From the NCBI GenBank assembly GCA_937930465.1, contig CALGKV010000049.1, positions 1-10,818 of the forward strand: a DNA stretch of 10,818 bases, read 5' to 3'. A model generated the notes under the pieces. It searched no databases. It was not told the DNA's origin and was given only the letters and a program-made list of their open reading frames with translations. Every line of letters starts with the position of its first letter. Within the stretch, counting starts at the first letter, position 1. Positions 7,190 through 10,818 of this stretch are shown piece by piece. Position numbers and translations under genes: made by a program. This DNA is from Methanosuratincolales archaeon. Its GTDB lineage: Archaea > Thermoproteota > Methanomethylicia > Methanomethylicales > Methanomethylicaceae.

Positions 7190-7408
7190 TTATGGCTTTA
7201 TCTTCTTGACTAATCTCCTGCTGAACCTCAGCCCTTTCGCCCCAAGGGCCAATGCGACTAAAATAGGGTATGCCAAGAAGCAACTGCCCCCCATTGGGCA
7301 CCCAAAACATGCCCCGCCGCAAGGCATTGCAATCAAATAGGAGGTGGGGACTGCAGATGCCGCAAGGGCAAATGCCCACCATGCCTTTGCCCTTTCAATT
7401 ATCCGCAA
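7190..7408 (-). CDS. Small two-helix membrane protein with an exposed four-cysteine loop (unknown family)
   Basis: I do not recognise a family. Starting at TTG 7408, the 72 residues form a hydrophobic helix (~9-28), a loop with C30, C34, C37 and C43 (CGGACFGCPMGGSC), a second helix (~44-60) and a tail rich in Arg and Lys. Both ends are positively charged, so the positive-inside rule puts the termini in the cytoplasm and the cysteine loop outside. The spacing C-x3-C-x2-CP-x5-C is not the standard ferredoxin pattern; it could bind a metal or Fe-S centre or form disulfides. The TTG has GGAGG 4 bases upstream and overlaps the end of the NapH-like gene by 14 bases, suggesting coupled translation. 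An upstream ATG at 7447 lacks support and would add 13 hydrophilic residues. Confidence 0.75.
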   Translation of the reverse strand: MRIIERAKAWWAFALAASAVPTSYLIAMPCGGACFGCPMGGSCFLAYPILVALALGAKGLRFSRRLVKKIKP

Positions 7409-8276
7409 TCTTCCTCCCCCTAAGCAGTTTGTATGCTTTGCAGGCACTCACGCACTCCTTGCAGTTCACGCAAAGGGTTCTTTCCACGTTGTGGTCTTGC
7501 TTTATTGCCCACATCGGGCAGAGATCTTGGCACCTCTTGCACCCGGTGCAAGCCTCTGGCCTGTGCTCTACCCTGTAGAAGCCCAGCTTCGCGCCTGCCT
7601 TGTGTGCTAGACCCGAGATGGCACCCAGCGGGCAGAAGAAGAGGCACCATCCCCTCCCACCTGACATGAACAGCCCGCCTATTACGAGCCAGAACAGGAG
7701 CGACATGATCGCCCCTGACTGCCAATACTCGATGGCAGAGAGGTTTCCGAAGAGGGCAGATGCTAGGTTCTGTAGGACCGCAGAGGAGCAATACCTGCAG
7801 CAGATGCTGCCGAGCTGGTCCGATGCGAGCTTGTAGCCGACGAGGGCAGCGACTATTATGAAACCGACCAGGAAACCGTACCTCAAGCTCACCGTGAGCT
7901 TGGTGTCCCTTATCCTTAGCCTGAACTTATTCGGAATCGGCACCGCCCTGCTGATTGCCTCGCTGACGCCCCCGACCGGGCAGAGCCAGCCGCAGAATGC
8001 AGCCCCCAGGAATATCGAGGATATGATCACGCCGAACACAAACGCTGCCATGAACCACGATGATCCGAAGATAGAGTAGAACCTCCCGCCGAATATCCAG
8101 TCTATCGGCATCCTGTAGCAGACGCTGTGGAGCGTCGGCTCAGCGGTGTTGCCCACGATCAAATAGACCGCTCTCGTGAAGAGAGCGAAAGGTGCAACGA
8201 ACAGGAAGAAACCTGCTACGAAAGAGATGTATCTCCATTTGTTTTTGATGAGCGTTTCTATGGAGTTCAATGACAA
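7395..8276 (-). CDS. NapH-like polytopic membrane protein with two [4Fe-4S] ferredoxin motifs
   Basis: Membrane electron-transfer protein of the NapH/NosR-C-terminus/CcoG-like group, 293 residues. Four membrane segments are visible at about 17-41, 73-96, 131-150 and 187-206. The two hallmark C-x3-C-P motifs are C95/C99 and C211/C215, and a cytoplasmic ferredoxin domain carries C243-C246-C249-C253-P and C269-C272-C275-C279. With both ends inside, the outer loops hold H50 and C53, and C159, C160 and C163 (ICCRYC). Known relatives pass electrons between quinols or cytoplasmic donors and exported redox partners, but no nap, nos or mau genes are nearby. The start is TTG 8276 (GGAGG at 8280-8284, 3-base spacing) or TTG 8270 (9-base spacing, TTGA overlap with the previous stop). 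It sits between an exported protein and a four-Cys membrane protein, so the three are probably one unit. Confidence 0.85.
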   Translation of the reverse strand: MSLNSIETLIKNKWRYISFVAGFFLFVAPFALFTRAVYLIVGNTAEPTLHSVCYRMPIDWIFGGRFYSIFGSSWFMAAFVFGVIISSIFLGAAFCGWLCPVGGVSEAISRAVPIPNKFRLRIRDTKLTVSLRYGFLVGFIIVAALVGYKLASDQLGSICCRYCSSAVLQNLASALFGNLSAIEYWQSGAIMSLLFWLVIGGLFMSGGRGWCLFFCPLGAISGLAHKAGAKLGFYRVEHRPEACTGCKRCQDLCPMWAIKQDHNVERTLCVNCKECVSACKAYKLLRGRKIADN

Positions 8277-8860
8277 CTACCTCCAGTCGTGGTGCTGCTG
8301 CTCGCAGCCCCGTTTACGAATTTGATAGGGATGAATGTGAGCACCGCGCCCGTGTCTGCATCGATTACCTCGAGCCCGCCGTCATAGATCACCGGTTCAT
8401 CCATGTAGTAGGCTGGGATGTGGAATATCCAGTCAATGCCTAGGTTTGGGATCGATCCGCCTGGGTACAGGGGGGTTTCGAAGGTTTGCGTAGCTGCGTC
8501 ATATTTGAATCCGCTGTTAACTTCCCAATCTACTGCTATATCGGGCGGAACATTCGCGAAGTTTAGCTTTATCTTCACGGGCTTCTTGCCCAAGTTGTAA
8601 ATCCAGTGCGTAGAAAGACCCTCAAGCTGTGGCTGGAGCAGGTTCTTCAGCACACCCCTTGATTGCAAGTCTATCACTATAGGCGACATCGAGATCGGAG
8701 GTCCCGCTCCTCTCAAGATCATTGGGGCAGTGACATTCCCAGCTGGCACCGCGACCCAGAAATGCACAAGCTCCGATTTGCCCAGCGTGGCACTGTAAGC
8801 GCCCAATGAGAGCGTTATAGCCATCACTAAAACAAAACCCAAAATGTGTCTAGCCTTCAT
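8267..8860 (-). CDS. Exported protein of unknown family ending in Cys-His
   Basis: No family recognised. The 197 residues start with a typical Sec signal (K2, R4, then a hydrophobic stretch ~6-20, possible cleavage near AYS-A at 23-24); there is no lipobox cysteine. The mature part reads as alternating beta-type segments with aromatic positions (W35, W87, W112, W144) and has no internal cysteine, compatible with a beta-sandwich fold. It ends in a Ser/Thr/Gly-rich linker (~185-195) and a terminal C196-H197, its only cysteine. No second membrane anchor is seen. It is the first gene of the three-gene cluster and overlaps the NapH-like start, so it is a plausible extracytoplasmic partner. No SD lies close upstream, but CTAAAAGG at 8883-8890 is ~28 bases from the ATG, which fits a leaderless transcript. 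Confidence 0.8.
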   Translation of the reverse strand: MKARHILGFVLVMAITLSLGAYSATLGKSELVHFWVAVPAGNVTAPMILRGAGPPISMSPIVIDLQSRGVLKNLLQPQLEGLSTHWIYNLGKKPVKIKLNFANVPPDIAVDWEVNSGFKYDAATQTFETPLYPGGSIPNLGIDWIFHIPAYYMDEPVIYDGGLEVIDADTGAVLTFIPIKFVNGAASSSTTTGGSCH

Positions 8861-9003
8861 AGTTGCAAATGCATTGGAAACTACCTTTTAGCTTGTTCGG
8901 AATTGATCTCTGATGCATTATCATTTTATTGAAAAGTCTCGTATTGGGCTAGGGTAGACCATAAAACTCATATATCGAAGTCAAATATATCATTTCGAGG
9001 AAA
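8861..9003. promoter_or_regulatory. Divergent control region between the exported-protein cluster and the padR-type gene
   Basis: 143 bases without a gene. Minus-strand TATA candidate CTAAAAGG at 8883-8890; plus-strand candidates ATAAAACT at 8961-8968 and the ATATAT around 8970. Possible operator elements are the palindrome AATGCATT (8868-8875), lying between the minus TATA and the start codon; an inverted repeat TGAT-GCATT-ATCA (8911-8923) that shares the ATGCATT core; and a direct repeat ATATATC (8970-8976 and 8985-8991) just before the regulator start. Since PadR genes often control themselves and a divergent neighbour, these are candidate binding sites; none is proven. Confidence 0.5.
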
Positions 9004-9555
9004 ATGTTCGAAGACCCTATCTCTAAGAGCCTCGAGTGGAGTAGGAAGGGATACATGGGGATGGCTCTCCTGCTAATGATAAATGAGAAGCCGCTGACTG
9101 GTTACGATATAATGCGCACCATGTGTGAAACAACTCAGGGCTTCTGGAGGCCAACTCCTGGAGGAGTTTACCCTGTGCTAAAGAAGCTCGAGTCCGAGGG
9201 GCTTGTGCGCGGGGAGTGGCAAGCCTACAAGGGCCGAAAGCGGAAGATCTACACAATCACGGAGGATGGCAGGAAGATCCTGGAGCATGTGCTGCTGAAG
9301 CAGAGCGAGATTGCCATGAGCATAAACAGGATCTTCGAGAGCTTCCTAAAGGACATTTTTGACTTCAATAGCCCCCAGGTGGCTCCGCCTTGCCTATTCT
9401 CAGCCTTCATGCCCGATACAGGCGTAGTCGATGATGAAATTGAGGATCTAAAGGAAAAGAGGGAGGCTTTGCTTCGGATGATAGGGATCCTCAAGCAGTG
9501 CCTTGCTGAAATAGATGATCGACTAGCGGAAGCTGAGCGAGAGGCTACTTTCTAG
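9004..9555 (+). CDS. PadR-type winged-helix transcriptional regulator
   Basis: Cytoplasmic DNA-binding dimer of 183 residues. The winged helix spans about 18-97: GYDIMRTM near 33-40, the family-typical TPGGVYPVLKKLESEGLV at 51-68 as recognition helix region, and the wing KRKIYTITEDGRK at 79-91. A linker (~100-140) follows, with one cysteine (C130), and then a charged C-terminal coiled coil (~141-180) of the kind PadR proteins use to dimerise. Members usually repress and are released by small molecules or redox signals; the ligand here is unknown. It faces the exported-protein / NapH-like cluster divergently, making that cluster the likely target. GAGG (8997-9000) lies 3 bases before the ATG. 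Its 3' end overlaps lysX by 11 bases on the opposite strand. Confidence 0.9.
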   Translation: MFEDPISKSLEWSRKGYMGMALLLMINEKPLTGYDIMRTMCETTQGFWRPTPGGVYPVLKKLESEGLVRGEWQAYKGRKRKIYTITEDGRKILEHVLLKQSEIAMSINRIFESFLKDIFDFNSPQVAPPCLFSAFMPDTGVVDDEIEDLKEKREALLRMIGILKQCLAEIDDRLAEAEREATF

Positions 9556-10408
9556 CCTTCTGCAGCGCATAATCAATTATCATTCCTGGAATGTCTACTT
9601 CAGAGACGCTCATGGCGCCCTTGAATTCTACAGTAGAATTCACTTCATGTATTACGATGCCTTCCTTGGTCTCCATTGCGTCGACCCCAAGGACACCTGT
9701 GCCAACGACCTCGGCTGCCTTGAGTATAAGCTCCCTCAGTTCGTCGTTGAGGTTGCAGACCTCCGCCCTCCCTCCCCTGGCGATGTTTGTCCTCCAATCA
9801 TCTGGGGCGCTGTACCTGTATATCGACGCGGCTATCTGATCGCCGACCACGACCGTTCTTATGTCCCTGGGGGGGCGCTCTACCATCTCCTGGATGTAAT
9901 AGATCTGGTACAGGGGGTTGCCCATCTCTTCCCTGTCCTCAAGAAGGGCCTGGGCAGTCTCGCGATCCTTTAGCGGTGCGATAAGCCTGCCCCAGCTCCC
10001 AAAGACCGGTTTGATTACCGCAGGGTATCCCATGTCCTCCTCAAGTACTTTCATAGCCTCCTCCTTCGTGAAGGCTACGATTGTCCTTGGAGTCGGTATC
10101 CCTGCCTTCGCTAGCTTCATACTGCAGAGGAGCTTGTCACCGCAAAGCGACGCGACGCTGAAGGGGTTAATGACATCCACTCCTTTGTTCTCAAGTATTG
10201 AGGTAATGTATAGCCCCCTGAAGTGGCTCACGCACCTCTCAATCGCCACCTCGCCGAAAATTTCGTCCTTGCTGAGATCGGTTATATCCAATCGGAGCTC
10301 TTTCGCATCTATCGGCCTCAGCTCGACCCCCTTCTTCTGGGCGGCGTTTATTATCTCCTTCTCTTCAACCCTGACCCTGTCATAAAGAAGAGAGAGGGTC
10401 TGCGTCAA
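9545..10408 (-). CDS. lysX: LysW-dependent ATP-grasp ligase (alpha-aminoadipate or glutamate to LysW)
   Basis: Joins the amino group of 2-aminoadipate (LysX) or glutamate (ArgX) to the C-terminal Glu of LysW, using ATP, in carrier-bound lysine or ornithine synthesis. The 287 residues start with TLSLLYDRVR and show VAIERCVSHFRG at 54-65, KPVFGSWGRL at 133-142, RDIR at 181-184, TNIARGG at 207-213 and EVNSTVEFKG at 255-264, all characteristic of LysX/RimK-type ATP-grasp ligases; length is close to the Thermus enzyme (280). TTG 10408 is favoured: 4 bases after the lysW stop, with GGGGAG (10418-10423) upstream and a family-like N-terminus. A TTG at 10447 would extend the protein inside lysW. The residue pair that I recall as separating LysX (Asn-Ser/Thr) from ArgX (Gly-Phe) is Gly-Ala here, so the substrate is open. 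Confidence 0.92.
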   Translation of the reverse strand: MTQTLSLLYDRVRVEEKEIINAAQKKGVELRPIDAKELRLDITDLSKDEIFGEVAIERCVSHFRGLYITSILENKGVDVINPFSVASLCGDKLLCSMKLAKAGIPTPRTIVAFTKEEAMKVLEEDMGYPAVIKPVFGSWGRLIAPLKDRETAQALLEDREEMGNPLYQIYYIQEMVERPPRDIRTVVVGDQIAASIYRYSAPDDWRTNIARGGRAEVCNLNDELRELILKAAEVVGTGVLGVDAMETKEGIVIHEVNSTVEFKGAMSVSEVDIPGMIIDYALQKARK

Positions 10409-10412
10409 AGCA

Positions 10413-10583
10413 TTACTCTCCCCAGTCTTCGCCCTCAGACTCTGCAACTCTGAGCTCGAAGTTGCCCTTTTTGTCCTTCGTGACCTCGAGCTCCGCCCCG
10501 CAGTCAGGGCAGCTGAGGATCTCTCCTTCTATTACTTCTTTGGCATCTATGTCGCCATCGCACTCTGGACATTTAAATTTCAT
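10413..10583 (-). CDS. lysW: LysW amino-group carrier protein
   Basis: A 56-residue acidic carrier whose C-terminal glutamate is loaded by LysX; the attached amino acid is then carried through phosphorylation, reduction and transamination. The sequence shows a zinc-ribbon with C5-x2-C8 (CPEC) and C25-x2-C28 (CPDC), a basic patch near 36-39, an acidic tail and the diagnostic terminal EDWGE at 52-56. The ATG at 10583 has GAGGG (10590-10594) with 6 bases of spacing. lysX follows after 4 bases. It is short enough to be missed by length-filtered gene calls, but the EDWGE end plus the lysX neighbour make it near certain. Confidence 0.97.
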   Translation of the reverse strand: MKFKCPECDGDIDAKEVIEGEILSCPDCGAELEVTKDKKGNFELRVAESEGEDWGE

Positions 10584-10620
10584 TTTAATCCCTCGTGGTA
10601 TCCGCCTAAAAGGATTTTAT

Positions 10621-10637
10621 GTTAATAAACATTTCTG
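10621..10637 (-). promoter_or_regulatory. Putative BRE/TATA promoter of lysW-lysX
   Basis: On the minus strand CAGAAAT (10631-10637, BRE-like) is followed by GTTTATTAAC (10621-10630, TATA-like). A start site ~25 bases downstream, near 10600, leaves a ~17-base leader with the lysW SD. It argues that lysW-lysX can be transcribed apart from the DHH gene upstream, although the gap is only 86 bases and no minus-strand T-tract is seen there. Confidence 0.55.
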
Positions 10638-10669
10638 TAAGGTATTTTTGATTTTTTATTGTGCACAGC

Positions 10670-10818
10670 TCAATATTCCACAGTTCGGTTTTTTTCATTT
10701 CTCTCTAGAATTGCGTTGAAATCCGCTAAAAACTCGAAAAACTTTCCCTCTGGAACTCTAGCCCCTGCAGCCATCGGATGCCCGCCGCCGCTGCCGTTGT
10801 GCCTTGGTGCGATCTCCT
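10670..10818 (-). CDS. DHH-family phosphoesterase (C-terminal part, 5' end outside window)
   Basis: Only the last 49 codons are present; the gene enters from beyond the right edge and ends with TGA at 10670-10672. The visible residues include GSGGHPMAAGARVPEG, the glycine/histidine-rich signature of the DHHA1 domain found at the C-terminus of RecJ-like and NrnA-like phosphoesterases, which bind and hydrolyse single-stranded nucleic acid or short oligonucleotides. The subtype (RecJ-like nuclease, oligoribonuclease or cyclic-dinucleotide phosphodiesterase) cannot be decided from this fragment because the catalytic DHH half is missing. Confidence 0.8.
   Translation of the reverse strand, partial: EIAPRHNGSGGGHPMAAGARVPEGKFFEFLADFNAILERNEKNRTVEY

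Noticed and set aside
7125..7382. Alternative minus-strand 85-codon frame over the four-Cys gene
   Set aside because: It runs through the T-tract terminator and the leu promoter and ends in Phe/Lys-rich sequence from AT-rich spacer. The other frame has two clean membrane helices, an SD-coupled start and a stop right before the T-tracts.
10409..10447. lysX start at TTG 10447
   Set aside because: It would add 13 residues encoded inside lysW that have no counterpart in the LysX family; TTG 10408 sits just after the lysW stop with an SD.
10641..10659. Plus-strand T-rich stretch resembling a terminator
   Set aside because: No plus-strand gene ends nearby; on the minus strand it is A-rich sequence upstream of the lysW promoter and is better read as promoter-proximal AT-rich DNA.
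10462..10719. Plus-strand 85-codon ORF
   Set aside because: Antisense to lysW and the DHH gene end, running through AT-rich spacer, with no motif.

Overview
The window looks archaeal and was most likely taken from a TACK-group lineage. The reasons are: a RadA recombinase with the archaeal helix-hairpin-helix plus RecA-core layout; the LysW carrier-protein route of lysine/arginine synthesis; BRE/TATA-like promoters and T-tract terminators instead of bacterial -10/-35 boxes; and a LeuB whose substrate-helix region closely resembles the Sulfolobus enzyme as I remember it. The taxon is an inference. No tRNA, rRNA, CRISPR array, insertion sequence or prophage gene was seen. Shine-Dalgarno (SD) sites of the GGAGG type are common, and TTG starts are used by at least three genes.

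Layout. (1) 1-308, plus strand: the 3' end of an isocitrate dehydrogenase family gene, followed by T-tracts. (2) 443-2977, minus strand: asd then lysC, the first two steps of the aspartate pathway. (3) 3232-4245, plus strand: radA. (4) 4306-7093, minus strand: leuC-leuD-leuB, a tight operon with its own promoter and a T-rich end. (5) 7190-8860, minus strand: three overlapping genes for an exported protein of unknown family, a NapH-like polytopic iron-sulfur protein and a 72-residue membrane protein with a four-cysteine loop. (6) 9004-9555, plus strand: a PadR-type regulator divergent from cluster 5. (7) 9545-10583, minus strand: lysW-lysX, where lysW encodes only 56 residues; lysX overlaps the padR-type gene tail to tail by 11 bp. 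(8) 10670-10818, minus strand: the 3' end of a DHH-family phosphoesterase gene.

How the genes fit together. Most of the window is amino-acid anabolism. LysC and Asd make aspartate semialdehyde. LeuC, LeuD and LeuB carry out isomerisation and oxidative decarboxylation of a 2-alkylmalate, probably for leucine, with homologous chemistry in the AAA-lysine route. LysW and LysX start carrier-bound synthesis of lysine and/or ornithine. If lysine comes from the LysW route, the aspartate branch would serve mainly threonine and methionine.

The part not explained by known pathways is the exported protein / NapH-like / four-cysteine cluster with its divergent PadR gene. Predicted topology places cytoplasmic iron-sulfur clusters on one side of the membrane and exposed cysteines of all three proteins on the other. 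I propose it as a candidate uncharacterised redox or metal-handling module.
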